DNA of 23,189 nt from Ophiothrix spiculata (GCA_000969725.1 JXSR01S034101.1), one strand, 5' to 3'. Counted from the stretch's first letter, positions 1 through 10,957 are shown. Numbers and translations are program-made. The notes: generated from the letters alone by a model not told the origin.

Positions 1-974
1 CTGAAAACTATCAATTTTGATTACTTTAACATATTTTGCGAAGATCATGGTGAAAAATGTTTTTTTCTGAAAAATATTCTGCAAAGAAACTCGTTTTTGA
101 TATTAAAGTTTATAAAACACTTTTTGATGTTACACCCTTACACTAAAATAGATTTCTTGGACAATTTCCCTTTAAAAGGTTTACTTTTATTACTTTTATA
201 TATTTTACTTTATTGGTCTTTAAGTTTTGACAAAAACACTTTTAAGAAATTGCATGGTACCTCCCTCCCGTAACCATTTTCAGATATTGTGTGTAAAAGA
301 GAAGTTCCAAGACAGCATGTGACATTATCAGGGTCTTTGTACATAACAACATGAGTATGTTCTAGTGTACGATGTGTATTTCTCCATTTCTTTTTTTGAA
401 AATATCATTTCAGCGCAGCGTTCTGCTTTCAAAGTCTTAGGCCACTACACACCAATTAGTAATTCTAAGTATGTGTTATAGCATGAGCTTTTAGGGCGAA
501 AGCTATAACGCATTTAGCACACAACCATAAGCGAATCGTCAAGGGAGTATGATTTTTTTGACCAATAATGTCTCTAGACAGAGCTTGTTATCACAAATGT
601 TAATTAGGATACCATCACAGTTTTTAGCTCAAAGACAAGTTTATTTTGCAATTCCACTGGCAAAGATTCCTAATCAGACCAATTATTACATAAGAACGTT
701 CTGTATTAGGCGAGGTCATTCTGACCCATGGTGCTGATGTTATAGAGACAACAGAAAAGTCAACAATTTGAATTTTATTTTGTTTGTTGATCTTGGGTAT
801 GAGGCTATTCTGTAAACTTGTTTATTGATGCTCTAAATCAAGAAAGAGACCAAAATTTGTTGGTGAAACATTCCTTTCTCATCATTAATTGCAGATAAAT
901 TGAAAGAAATTTGGAGTTTGCATTAAATCTCCTGAAAAAGCCAATTTTAAAATTTCAACTATAGAGGACAGTAT

Positions 975-996
975 TTATCGTTGTCGACAACGATAA
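975..996. repeat. perfect 22-bp palindrome
   Basis: The left half TTATCGTTGTC is followed directly by its exact reverse complement GACAACGATAA, with no spacer, centred on the GTCGAC at 983-988. It stands alone in AT-rich sequence with no gene attached. It could be a chance foldback or a dyad binding site; no function is assigned. Confidence 0.6.
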
Positions 997-2667
997 TTGA
1001 AAATAAAAGAACATCTAAATATTTAGGATTTGAATTTGACAATAAAATGTTGCATGCTGTAATAATAACCGTTAATACTTCAAATGATGCAAAAATCTCA
1101 AAATGCTTGGGGAAAAGTTTGGGGATGATGCTGAACTTGTCCAATGCCCCTTTAATGACCTTTAAAATCTTAAAAACATAAATTTGACCGCTAAAACAGC
1201 TCATTAATATTCATAATCAAAAATATCATAGTTAACCATGTTTAAAAGCCAATATTTGAGGTGCAATGCACAGATTGGTTTAAGAGCTTTAATTTGAACC
1301 CCTAAAAAGCTCTACAAGACATTACTATTTGAAGTTATAATTGCCCCCGTTCCAAGTGTAATCCAACACCACAAAATCTGTTACCACGGCAACGATGAGA
1401 CAAAAATTTGAAAATGTGTATTTTTCAATGCTAACTATATTTTGACTAAGTTTCAAGTGCTTTCGACTTCCAGGAGTGTAGATACACGAATTAGCTTTGT
1501 ACCTCCTTAAACGGTTGGATGTGCAGAAAAACTGTTCAATTATTATGTAGTCATACACACAGGTAGAAACAGTCATGTGATTTCATGTTTGTACGTTATC
1601 CAGGTTATACGCATAATTCTGAACTGTTTATTAATTTCATAATTTGGTCAGGTGATTTACAACCGAGTTGACAGCAAGATAACTTTGTTAGATCGGCAAA
1701 GTATACATTAACTTGACCCAGGACTTGACCATTGATGGTGATATTATGAATTATCATATTGAGTACACTGATAACTAAATATCAATATCTAGACTAGTGG
1801 AATATCTAGACTGGACAAATAAATCAAGTTCATTGACTTTTACACTTAAAGTATTACATTTAAACGAAATTTTAAGGGAATAACATTATATTACACAGGT
1901 CTTTCATTGGTTCAAGCTTTAAAGTTATTTACAATTTGAAGAAATGGTCATCTTTATTTGGAGGTGTTTCAATTTCCCCAAGTTTAAATAGATCCAAATG
2001 TTCTATTAAGATTAGTAAGAACTTAGCTCTCTGTGCGAGTGGCAACCATATACATTAATTGGGGTTGCATCTGATTTATCTTATCGAACAGTTCATGTTG
2101 TATCTGTTTTCTTTTTAGTGTAACTTTAAAAGTTCTCTACTCAAAACGTAAAAAAGTTATCGACTATATAAATTGTTATGCCATTATATATTTTCTCCAA
2201 TACGGTATGTAAATGAAAGAAAAAAAAATACTACTAGCCCTATCATTACTTTAATATTTTGCCATTTATATCAATACTAACCATTCTAACTCTAGTTTGC
2301 AAACAACTTGGGAATGGTAACTATATGATATTATAAGCTGGGTTTTTTTAAATAGGAAAAGCAGATTTTATTGTACATAATGCTCATTTAAACACCATTT
2401 CTGGGTTCAAGATGCCCGCTCCCTCATTACATGGTTTCCATCATGGTCTAATCTGGGATCTTAGCAAAGCAGATAATCAGATCTGCCATCTAACCAGACG
2501 GGCAATATGAAGGGTCTGTTATTTTCTGTGATCTCGACTCACTTTTAATATTTTGTACAGAAAGGATGAATGGTGCTTTAATATAATCTATTTCATTTTT
2601 GAATGCAATAATCAGGCCGCATCAGATCATACTGCTATTTTTTTTTACTCTTTTTCAAGATGAACAT

Positions 2668-2731
2668 CGCCATCTAATGAACTATAATTGTTTATTTTTC
2701 GCCATCTTATGAACTATAATTTTTTATTTTT
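2668..2731. repeat. 32-bp tandem duplication (two units)
   Basis: Two adjacent 32-bp units, each beginning CGCCATCT(A/T)ATGAACTAT and ending in a T-rich stretch, lie head to tail at 2668-2699 and 2700-2731, with only a few differences. This is a simple local duplication with no coding content. Confidence 0.6.
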
Positions 2732-4052
2732 TGGGATATTGAATCTGAAGCCAAAGAATTGGTGTAATTATCTTTGCATTGATGAGTGATTTTTCAATTT
2801 GTAATTATATTTCGCTAGTTGCGCGTATATAAAAAAACAAATGAAAGCAAATTGGCTGTTGACCATGACTGTACCATGTATTGAAAGTCGGTCGTCCGAA
2901 ATAAAAATTGGTGTTGCATAAAATTGAATGCTTTCTCACAATTTCAGTTGTACACAACGTTGCATATCGTAACAATTATTGCAGGAAATTCCGAAACAAC
3001 AAAGTTTTTTTTTAAGTTGGAAGGTATCTTTGCTTTGTCATCAAATTTAGAGTTTCTATATACAAAGTGTCTCACAAAGAACTTGATTCATATTAAATGT
3101 CTTGGTTCTTCATTTTAGGAGATCATGTTTTTCAATCATATCAAGTGCAATTTGGCATTAAAACAATTTAATTTGCTTTTTAAATCATACCGTACATGCA
3201 TAAAACATGATCAAACCACTTTCAAGTTATCTTAGTTTTAGCAAATTGTGTGTTTTTCATTTATTTCCACTATCTCGGCAGATACGAAAAGTAAAACTGC
3301 AGTTTCATCTGAAGCAGCTGATCTGAAGATGTTTTCATTTACAATACTTCCAGAATCTTGTATGTTGAAAGTATCTACATGTTAATCTGCTCATGCATGG
3401 CATGTTGCACCTTCAAAATGATGCAAGAAGAACAGCACCAGAGCTGTTAAGGACAATGTTCATCTGCAGAGAGAGGCGTCTGGACAATGGTGTGGGAAAA
3501 ACTCAAGCAAACATTTATCCAGTCAGAAGAGCATTAGAACACGATCATGGATCAGTGGCGTAACCTGGTGCATAAACATCACCAATATGCGGTTTGTCGG
3601 ACGCTGAACGCGGCTGTCGGTAAATTTGTAGGGTTTACCAATAGCTGCCAATAAAAGTTCGAAAAAGTTCTAGAAACGCTTTAAGTGTCAAAACAAAACT
3701 ACCTTGCCTATTAAAAGTCTCGCCTGCTTGAATGTGAGTTAACGTGTTTATTTGTATGTAGGTCAGCGTCGTGAAATATCAACGTTCAACGAAGGCTACT
3801 GATGAAGCTTTTATTACAATAAGGGGACCAAGATTTTTTAATACCGGTACAAAGTTACAACATGTATAAATTTTGGGTTGGGAGCCATAAGGCCGTATTT
3901 GTATGTAAACAAACCCTAGTACAAAACCTTTAAGTTACCTGATGGTGTTTTCCGAGATGAAATATGTATTACACGTGTGTTTAAGTCTCATTCAGCTAGA
4001 AAGACCCAATAGGTCTTGAAATCTGTTGAAATGCAGATATGGCCTTTGATGT

Positions 4053-4109
4053 TCAACCCTCGAAATACATAGTACTTACAACCACAACAATAGTAAACCA
4101 TGCTCCAAC
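4053..4109 (-). pseudogene. degraded SLCO exon 3 remnant (VGAW motif)
   Basis: Read on the minus strand from 4109, the codons give V-G-A-W-F followed by a run of hydrophobic residues (TIVVVVSTMY), then a TGA stop at 4053-4055. V-G-A-W-W is the core of the OATP family signature and sits in exon 3 of the plus-strand paralogue, where the DNA reads GTTGGAGCATGGT exactly as here. The remnant starts only 27 bases after the exon 2 splice donor. It has no usable AG acceptor before it and diverges from the family soon after W. The simplest reading (inference) is that a deletion removed intron 2 and the start of exon 3, leaving a dead exon. Chance similarity over 13 bases is possible but unlikely at this exact position. 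Confidence 0.5.
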
Positions 4110-4136
4110 AGTTTTTGATATAAAGTGTATACTTAC

Positions 4137-4236
4137 TGATCGGTGTTTAAATAAAAGTCTGTGTATAAATTTAAGAAGAAGCCCCCTGCAAGAAATCCCA
4201 TTGCTGGCCCAAACACAGCTGTAGTTTGAAAGATAC
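4137..4236 (-). CDS. coding exon 2 of the minus-strand SLCO-like gene
   Basis: This 100-nt exon lies between the acceptor gcag (4240-4237) and the donor GTAAGT (4136-4131). It reads IFQTTAVFGPAMGFLAGG then FFLNLYTDFYLNTD, matching the plus-strand exon 2 (IFQACSTLGPAIGYLLGG, LDIYTDF). It starts in phase 1 and ends in phase 2, as in the paralogue. Confidence 0.75.
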
Positions 4237-5391
4237 CTGCTCAAAAAATATTAGTAGAGAAACAAATTCAAATGGTTACCTTGATTATTATTTTAAATTT
4301 CGAACATTACAATATTACCCAATTTGTATTTTTAACAAAAATTATTACATGCGGGCATGTTTGTTTTTTAATTTTACAAAGATTAGGACAGATTTTTTTT
4401 AATGAGAATTTGTTGTTTCTAAACATATGTATCTAGATTTTTTTAAAGTAAAATAGATTAAATTCTTATCCAAACAGAATTTTGTTACCAAAATAGACAA
4501 AGAAAGGGTTCATTCATACTTTTGTGTTAAGTGTAATCGCTTGATTTTGCCGATTTTGTGCAACGCAAATCTTGTTAAAATTATATTTTAGTTTAAGCTT
4601 CGTGTGTATGCGATGCCTATGGTCCTGAGAGTTTTCATTTTGTGAGTTGGTCGGAAATACTCACCTGTATAAAATGCGGCTGATTTAGGTGGAAGATTCT
4701 CATCAATATAAGTTAACCCCAATGTAAAAATAGGTGATGCCCCAAAGCCATGAAGAACTTGTGCAACTATAAATATCCCGTAATATCTGCTTAAATTCGT
4801 CTCATCCGATGAATCACAAATGTCAGGGTTAGTTTGGTTAATATTGCACAAGCCAAATTGTTCCGATTCGTAAGAATATGGGGGACTTAAAAAGTGTGGA
4901 AGTGTGAAAGTCGCCGAACCAAATGAAAATAAAAGTGCTCCTACACCAAGTATGAATGGTTTGTGACCATTTTCACCGAAGTAAGTTACAAACCCAACAA
5001 CACTAAGTGCGGCCAAGTCATATGTACTTGAAATGAGACCACTTCTGACACTTGGAAGATTAAATCTGCGTTCTAAGGTTGACAAAACCACATATACTAT
5101 GCCATTAACTGTTAGTCCTTGAGCGAAAACGAAGAGACAGAGGAAAAGCAAATATCCCTTAGGGTTGTTGATGAATTGAAGACAATTTGGTTTGCAACCA
5201 AGCCACCCATACTTCCAACTGTCTTCAAGTGAATCTGTTTTCTGCTGACCACCTTTGGAGTGTTCATTGTATATGTCGGTTGTTGCACTTCTTGCTGCTT
5301 CATCGTGCTGTGTTTGTTTATGTTGATCTTGCCCTGTCTCGTCTGGGAGAGGTGAGATGTCATTCGCAATGTCATGCTGACTGACAACCAT
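4137..5391 (-). CDS. SLCO/OATP-family organic anion transporter, 5' part (two exons; probably truncated)
   Basis: This is the N-terminal third of an OATP-type plasma-membrane carrier for organic anions, on the minus strand. Exon 1 (5391-4665) encodes a ~58-residue polar tail rich in Q, D, H and T. It then has the OATP start of the membrane domain: KYGW, LQFINNPKGYLLF (TM1), QGLTVNG, STLERRF, SGLISSTYD and VTYFGENGHKP, an extracellular loop with two N-x-[ST] sites and cysteines, and the amphipathic stretch AQVLHGFGASPIFTLGLTYIDEN. Exon 2 (4236-4137) continues GIFQTTAVFGPAMGFLAGG. The splice joins a phase-1 donor (CAG|GTGAGT) to a gagcag acceptor, completing a Gly codon. The start ATG at 5391 is followed by G at +4. 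No later exons are visible, although a functional OATP has about 640-720 residues. If intron 2 is retained, reading stops at the TAA in 4133-4135 after 276 codons. It diverges head-to-head from the plus-strand paralogue at 12567. It could instead be a functional gene with very long introns running off the left edge. Confidence 0.8.
4237..4664 (-). other. intron 1 of the minus-strand SLCO-like gene
   Basis: The intron is 428 bases and AT-rich, with a consensus GTGAGT donor and a gagcag acceptor. I see no repeat or other feature in it. The plus-strand paralogue has its first intron at the same codon position but only 168 bases long. Confidence 0.7.
4665..5391 (-). CDS. coding exon 1 of the minus-strand SLCO-like gene
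   Basis: The exon is 727 nt, 242 codons plus one base (phase 1). The open frame is intact from the ATG through the splice donor GTGAGT at 4664-4659. The reading frame continues past the donor for only 25 codons with unrelated residues, which supports the splice. Its length and end point are the same as coding exon 1 of the plus-strand paralogue. Confidence 0.8.
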
Positions 5392-8030
5392 TCTGTAGCT
5401 GTTTTGTGATCCTAACCAATAGCAGGGAAACAGCTTCTGGTGATATTTAAAAACAGCGATAAGTTATATTTCTTACAATCAGACCGTATTCCCCGTATTG
5501 TTAACCTCGTCTTTTGTTTACTACTTGTTTGAACTTTTGTCATTATCAGTTATTGCCAAGTTCACATCCAGCGTAGCTATTTCTGTACACACGGGTCAAT
5601 AAAACGATTCCAATTACACTGCCCTGGAATGTTAATAACTAGAAACGTTTTTCGCCTAGTTTTTGTATTCATGTAGAACCAACTCCCGATTTCAGTTCCG
5701 GGAACTACCGATGAACGGATTTTTCATGTTTCATTTTTCTCTGACAAACTAAAGTATTTAAAAATACTAAACATGACTGATCTAAGATTGTAGAACTTTA
5801 AACTAAACAATTAATGGATAATAAGTTGTATAATAATATCACTTTACAAAGGTTGAATTTATTGGTGGTTGTTTGGATAATTTTTATGACAAATCATCGG
5901 AATAAATGTCAAATTCTGGACTGTGCAGCATTTTAATCATTCATAATTTAGAGAGAACACGACGTCTGTTTTTCAAATCAGACCCTTAAATTAATGTTGC
6001 ACTCTCAGATTTTGGTCATTGATTTGGCCAATCTACAAGATATGTCACTTCGTTTATTTTAGCGTGTGTATAGTATTATGGGGTGCTTTCGGCTGTTCGG
6101 GCTGTGACTTCGAGTAAACCACATGGAAATAAGACTGTATCATCGTAATTTCATATTTGTAAGGCGTGCAAGGCGTCAAGATAATTTTCAATGAACACAC
6201 TAAGTTGAAATGATTAAACACTATGTTAGCTTCTACCGCAGGCTTCAAAGGGTGTATACAACGCTTGAAATCAATTGTCTATAAATGAAGGGAAGGGAAG
6301 GGAAGGGAAGGGAAGGGTCCCATGTAGTATTATATACTTCCCAGTGCGGGAAAATTTTAATTCCGAGCCGGGGTGCAAGTAAATTATAGTATTCATAACT
6401 TTAAATGGGCTTGTAATGATCCGATCTTGAGATGTGATATTTATAATTCAAACAAAGAAGCTAGAGTGTCTGCATTAAAAAAGCACTGTAAATTCTGGGC
6501 AATTGTGACTCTGATAAAGCGCCCAGGAGAAAGTATGGCACAATGATGTGAATCGCATAATCGCTGACTCGAAAATCTGCAATTAGGCCTAAAAATGTGC
6601 TAAAACTCTGCTACTATACAAAATCATGGTAGAATGGAACAGAAAGACAGAAAAGTTGATACACATTCAACCCTTATTCAAAGACTTCAAAGTGGGAGTT
6701 CCCCTCTGTGCCCGGATATAAACGCGAGAACCCTTCGGATATTCAATAGGGCATGGGTCACGAGCCGTTAGAAGGACATTACCCAAAATTAGCAAGTGTA
6801 GAGAAATATCGGGAGAAGCTTCCAGGGCGGTGTACATTCAAATGGCATTGCATGCAGTGTCACTTCCTATGTTTTTTACTGCAATTTTGGGGAAACAATT
6901 TTGCAAGTTTAAATTAGTATTAGTTTTTCCTTTGCTATCTTTGAGCAGCCAGTGAAATAATTGTAATGCGTTAGCGGTAATTACCATATATACACTTTGA
7001 CAGTCCGGATATTTTGTTTTGTTTTGTAGCCAGCCAAACACGTGTCACCAGGTTCCACATAAACAATCTTGCCGATAGTGGTACCAACCCAGATAAAAGG
7101 TCACAAATCTGTTTAAGTCAGATGATAAGGCAGTCATTTGAGCTGAAGAATTGTTATGTGCCATTTCTTAATCATCGTAACTAGACATTTCAGGCGATTT
7201 GTTAATTGTTTTTTGCACTCTTTCAAATGGTCCAAAAATGACAGTATGAATTTTTCAAATCCGACTTTCCCTTGCAAAGTCATGAGGTTTTTGTATTGCA
7301 AGTTTAACTGATTCTGGAGAACACCGGCCAATTAAGGTCAAATCTTTCATTCTCTTTATTTTAATCTTACAAGATCATGGCACCAATAATAGCCACACCA
7401 CCGTCATTTAATTGTTATATGAAGGGATATTGCACACACAAGAAATTGTACTGGTATTTTTTATAAGCCAGGGCACCTCTTGCATAATAACACAGGTATA
7501 GCATATTTTTGATTAGATAAGGACAAGGATCCTCTCAGCAATAAAAGCAATCCCTGCATGCATTGCAGTTGATCTGAAGAATATTTTGTAGGCCTATATA
7601 TTTACTGTGGGGCAATTAATTTGATTATGGTTGTGCAGCAAAGATCATTGGTATATTATCCCCAAAAGCTGTTAACAGTGTAATGAGAATAAAAGGGTTT
7701 TATATAAGTGGTTCAGAGGATTTGAAAAGAATTGATATGTGGATCAATGTAAAATGATTCAATAGGCCAAATGAAAATGTGTTATATATGTGTGTGCTTT
7801 TTTTTTCTTTCACTATTTCACCATCATCAAAATGTAACTGCACAATAAAATGGACGTTTAAATGTTCAAACCATGGTTCGCGTTCGTTAAAGTAATGTAT
7901 TTTTATAGGTTCCACGATATAATTCATAATAAGCGAAGGAATAATGATCAGACAAGTAGTAATCAATAATTGGTAACAAACACCTTCAAAGCTTTTGCGT
8001 CCAATCAGATAACAAATATGTTTTGCTATT
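5392..8030. other. intergenic DNA upstream of the minus-strand SLCO-like gene
   Basis: This is AT-rich sequence without a supportable gene; the open frames are short and family-less. It should contain the promoter and any 5' untranslated exon of the minus-strand gene, but I see no convincing TATA box or CpG-rich block. The only clear structure is the (GGGAA)n run at 6287-6317. Confidence 0.5.
6287..6317. repeat. (GGGAA)n microsatellite
   Basis: About six uninterrupted copies of the pentamer GGGAA. A simple-sequence repeat, with no sign that it is telomeric or coding. Confidence 0.9.
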
Positions 8031-8031
8031 A

Positions 8032-8295
8032 AGAGGGGAGTGTGGTCGGTTAGAGCACGGGTCTCGTAATACAGAGGTTGTGGGTTAGGTTGGTAGGTTA
8101 CGTCTCCTTGTTTCCTTGGGCAAGAAACCTTACTCTAATTGCTCCGGGGTTCGGACAGACACGTTAAGCCGTGGGTCCCCTGTGCGAATGCTCCTTCTTG
8201 GGGCGCTGCACACAGTGTATACCTGGTGAGTCTGGTGAGTCTTTGGCCTTTCTCCACCCTTCAATTCTAATTCTTAAAAAGATTGAAAAAGAAAA
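8032..8295 (+). mobile_element. tRNA-derived SINE-like element
   Basis: The head (from about 8040) resembles a tRNA: GTGGTCGGTTAGAGCACGGG fits a D-arm/A-box, and it is followed by an anticodon-like TCTCGTAA and a decayed T-arm region (GTGGGTTAGGTT). The body contains TTCCTTGGGCAAGAAACCTTACTCT and a CGTGGGTCCCC segment. The end has a doubled GGTGAGTCT and an A-rich tail (CTTAAAAAGATTGAAAAAGAAAAC). The layout is that of a SINE made by RNA polymerase III and mobilised by a LINE. Both boxes are degraded, so it is probably an old copy. A similar tRNA-like head is at 16209-16279, and the CCTTG-GCAAG body motif recurs at 17396. Confidence 0.55.
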
Positions 8296-8787
8296 CAGTC
8301 AAGAGTTATTACATGTATGTAAAGGAACAAAGTAGGCTATCAATTGTCTTCTTGTTCAAATTCTGATCTGATTGGTAAAGTAGGACATGTTTGTAAACAG
8401 ACACGTCACGCGTCACGTGTCGTAGCGAAATTTCAACTTTAACCTACTTTTTAAATCGAATATGATAACTTACTAAAAAAATTAGTTCATATTCCAAGTC
8501 TAAGTGTTTACCTTGAGGAAATATTCGTCTTCTTATTTATTGTGAGCCATGCACCTATGGCTTTAATAAGATGAAACGTATCTTTAGGGAATCTATGCTG
8601 TCATCTATACCGAGTTGTTCCTCCCTCGGACCATACAATGTTTATAGCAAAAAGGTCGAAAAGGACACACATGAGTCAAGCGTATGATACTTATTATATA
8701 CCGCATTCATAAATTTAACAGAGTTGATTGGATAAAACCCGATCACATGATTTCAAATAGCTTTAACCAAATTGATGAAAGCCCAAA

Positions 8788-8870
8788 ATAGTACTTTTGA
8801 AAGTACTATATGGCGCTAAATAGTACTTTTGAAAGTACTATTTAGCACTTTCGGAAATACTATATAGCGC
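8788..8870. repeat. tandem array of 22-bp palindromes
   Basis: Two identical hairpins, ATAGTACTTT-TG-AAAGTACTAT, sit at 8788-8809 and 8820-8841, a 32-bp period, followed by a decayed third unit (TAGCACTTTCGGAAATACTA). Short GGCGCT/AGCGC spacers alternate with them. Part of the larger foldback element. Confidence 0.7.
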
Positions 8871-9076
8871 TTACTACATTTATCTTATACGCGAAGCAAC
8901 TCTCACGCACGAAATTACGCACTCATCAAACTTATACGCGCAAGCAATTGCGCGCACTTACCTACGCACACATTCCTTGTAAGCATTGTGTGAGTGTATT
9001 TTTTCAAATGTTTTACTTTACTAAATTAGATTTTTTACCACATGAAAATTACCGAAATCAGAAATTTATTAATTAT

Positions 9077-9261
9077 AGATTAATAACTGCGTATTACTTG
9101 ACGCGAGTGAAATGTACGACAATAATGCACCGCGTGCTGAAGTTGGAGTTGTCCGCACTCACGAGGCGCAGCCGAGTGAGTTGGACAACTTCGACTTCAG
9201 CACAAGGTGCATTATTTTTGTACAATTTCACGAGTGCCAAGTAATACGCAGTTATTAATCT
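9077..9261. repeat. 185-bp palindrome
   Basis: The left arm begins AGATTAATAACTGCGTATTA and the right arm ends with its reverse complement. The arms pair over about 85 bases each with few mismatches, around a centre near 9169 containing CACTCACGAGGCGCAGCCGAGTGAG. A single-stranded copy would fold into one long hairpin. Confidence 0.8.
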
Positions 9262-9564
9262 AATTCATACACCACAATGATTTTAAAAATGTGTTTGCTA
9301 TTTCAATAAAACATAGAAAATACAACCATCCATCGTACCATGTTTATCATTGTAATTTAGATTTACCTTTCGTTTAAAATGAAACTTGCCGTGTAAGTGC
9401 AACCATGTTACGCGTACGCGTACATAGAATTGTACAACGCACTACGCGATACGCAGCGTGCAACTAGACGAGATTAATGAATGCGTATAAGTTACCAACT
9501 GGCCAATTAGATTTACAATTTCAACGCGTACTTAACGCAGAGTGTATGAATGCGGTATATAAAA

Positions 9565-9728
9565 CAAATATATACCGACTTTTTCAGATCTCTGGATTAA
9601 AACTATGATCCTTCAGTGACTAAAACTTTGCTATTTTACTTCGGGGCTGCGCCCCTCAGTAAAATAGCAATTTTAGTCACTTCAGGTTCATAGTTTTAAC
9701 CAGAGATCTTCAAGTCGGTATATATTTG
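9565..9728. repeat. 164-bp palindrome
   Basis: The arm starting CAAATATATACCGACTT pairs with the arm ending AAGTCGGTATATATTTG, and the pairing continues through CAGATCTCTGG, AACTATGA, AGTGACTAAAA and TGCTATTTTACT. The centre is a short GGGGCTGCGCCCC hairpin. It immediately follows the 8695-9561 element and is of the same general class. Confidence 0.8.
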
Positions 9729-9812
9729 TATACTATAGAGGTACAAGGCCGGATATAAAGTGCGTGTTACATGGACATCAATAAGGATGTTAAAAAGGGT
9801 TTTGTCCAACTA

Positions 9813-10876
9813 CAGTGTGTCCCAGAATGAAGTTATCAAGATTTCAATGCCACATAATTCAAAAACCAAAATATTCCAGAGACTGAAAGTTAGTGACAAT
9901 CATGCCTAATGTCTCTACTTGCTTTGGTGCAAAAATGAAGAAAATCCATGCAATAATTATCTAGCAGTGATCGTTTGAAGCTCCTAAGGGCTTTGGACAC
10001 TTTTCCCAGTTTGGAGAGGTCGTAAAAATCCAGCGGAAATTTGCAGGGGAAGTATGAGCTAGTATGCGAGCTAGGATATCATCTTTACCAACATTTCTGT
10101 ATTGTTTCGCATGTTACTTCTCCTTGATGATGCCTTGGAGTCTTAATAAAGGTTCAGTAGTCTGTAAATTCGGCTTCTACCTTGGCGTCCACACGCTACT
10201 TTTATGCAGTTCCTTCTGTCATCCGATACCATCAGCTTTTTATTTTCTGGCATTTTTAAGATGGAATACTTGTGCGATGGTGATATCTGGCTCCTGGTAA
10301 ATGTTAAATAAATCTTTCCATTGTTTCAATGATACCTGCACTTTTCAGGTATTGGTCAATCATGATACTCTTTTCTCATTGACAAATGAGGTGTTATGTT
10401 TGCTTTGAATTACCATATTCCTACAACCACTGCTATCAGGGTACCAGCCATTTAGCGTACTTTCAAATTACCCGCTCAATGATTTTCCTAAACGATTACC
10501 TAATAAAATATTAAGTGATTTTTGCAGATGAAAAGAAACCAAATTTAGGTTAATATAATCTTGAAAACAAAGACACTTATAATCGGACAAATATTATCAT
10601 GACTATGTCTGTAAAGATGACGTTCTTGTTGCATGGTTATGCTGCAAATCTCCGTTGAATTTTTACAACTTTACCTAAACTGGGAAAAGTGTCCAAACCC
10701 CTCTCGAGCTTCAAATGCTCATTTCTAGAAAAGTAATGCATGAATTTTCTTTATTTTTGCACCACACAAAGTGAAGACTTCAGGCATGATTGTCACCAAG
10801 TTTCATTGTCTGAAACTATTTGGTTTTTGAACTGTGTGGCGTTGAAATCTTGATAACTTCATTCTGGGACACACTG
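9813..10876. mobile_element. 1064-bp TA-flanked element with ~235-bp terminal inverted repeats
   Basis: The left arm 9813-10046 begins CAGTGTGTCCCAGAATGAAG, and the right arm 10642-10876 is its inverted copy, which I judge by eye to be roughly 80% identical. The element is flanked on both sides by TA (9811-9812 and 10877-10878), the target duplication expected for Tc1/mariner-like transposition (established for that superfamily; assignment here is inference). The ~600-bp middle has no recognisable transposase. An open frame at 10064-10300 has no family features. A non-autonomous long-TIR element fits best. Confidence 0.75.
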
Positions 10877-10957
10877 TATATGCTCCGGATGCTTTCGCGA
10901 TGCACTCGCAATGCATTCGCGACATCGCCGTTGTAACGGGATTATGCACCGCGAGTA

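Larger units (their letters stand above)
1..4052. other. gene-poor AT-rich intergenic DNA, left edge
   Basis: I see no supportable gene here. All open frames are under 90 codons, lack family motifs and have no convincing splice context. The stretch holds only small-scale structure: a perfect 22-bp palindrome at 975-996, a weak hairpin at 475-510, and a 32-bp tandem duplication at 2668-2731. I specifically looked on the minus strand for the missing later exons of the SLCO-like gene that starts at 5391 (the FPxxxW-LxKNPTY segment, the Kazal cysteines, the RTFALG and PGP segments) and saw none by eye. A conserved exon diverged beyond recognition cannot be excluded. Confidence 0.55.
8695..9561. 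mobile_element. large nested foldback element (~867 bp)
   Basis: The ends are inverted copies: TATATACCGCATTCATA at 8695-8711 and its reverse complement at 9545-9561. A second inverted pair lies inside (AACTTATACGCG near 8929 with GCGTATAAGTT near 9485), and a much longer near-perfect palindrome (9077-9261) sits at the centre. Tandem 22-bp palindromes occupy the left part. No transposase-like frame is visible; the one open frame of about 98 codons at 8948-9244 simply reads across the palindrome. This is best viewed as a non-autonomous foldback/MITE-type element or a nest of several. No target-site duplication is clear. Confidence 0.55.

Noticed and set aside
475..510. Hairpin GTTATAGC...GCTATAAC as a small RNA
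   Set aside because: An 8-bp stem with an 18-base loop is too weak and unsupported to call.
3550..3575. CAGTGGCGTAACC sequence as an end of the 21358-type element
   Set aside because: It shares only ten bases with that terminus and no matching inverted end or body was found nearby.
4053..4244. 63-codon minus-strand frame as an independent small gene
   Set aside because: It overlaps SLCO exon 2 in a different frame; only its last part (VGAWF...) is meaningful, as an exon 3 remnant.
6287..6317. Interstitial telomere repeat
   Set aside because: The unit is GGGAA, not the metazoan TTAGGG.
8788..8870. CRISPR-like array
   Set aside because: Only two to three short palindromic units with 10-bp spacers in eukaryotic DNA; explained as part of a foldback element.
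8948..9244. 98-codon open frame
   Set aside because: It reads straight through both arms of the 185-bp palindrome, so its length reflects repeat structure rather than coding.
10064..10300. 78-codon open frame inside the long-TIR element, as a transposase
   Set aside because: No DDE/D or helix-turn-helix pattern, composition is hydrophobic and cysteine-rich, and the other strand of the same region is broken by stops.
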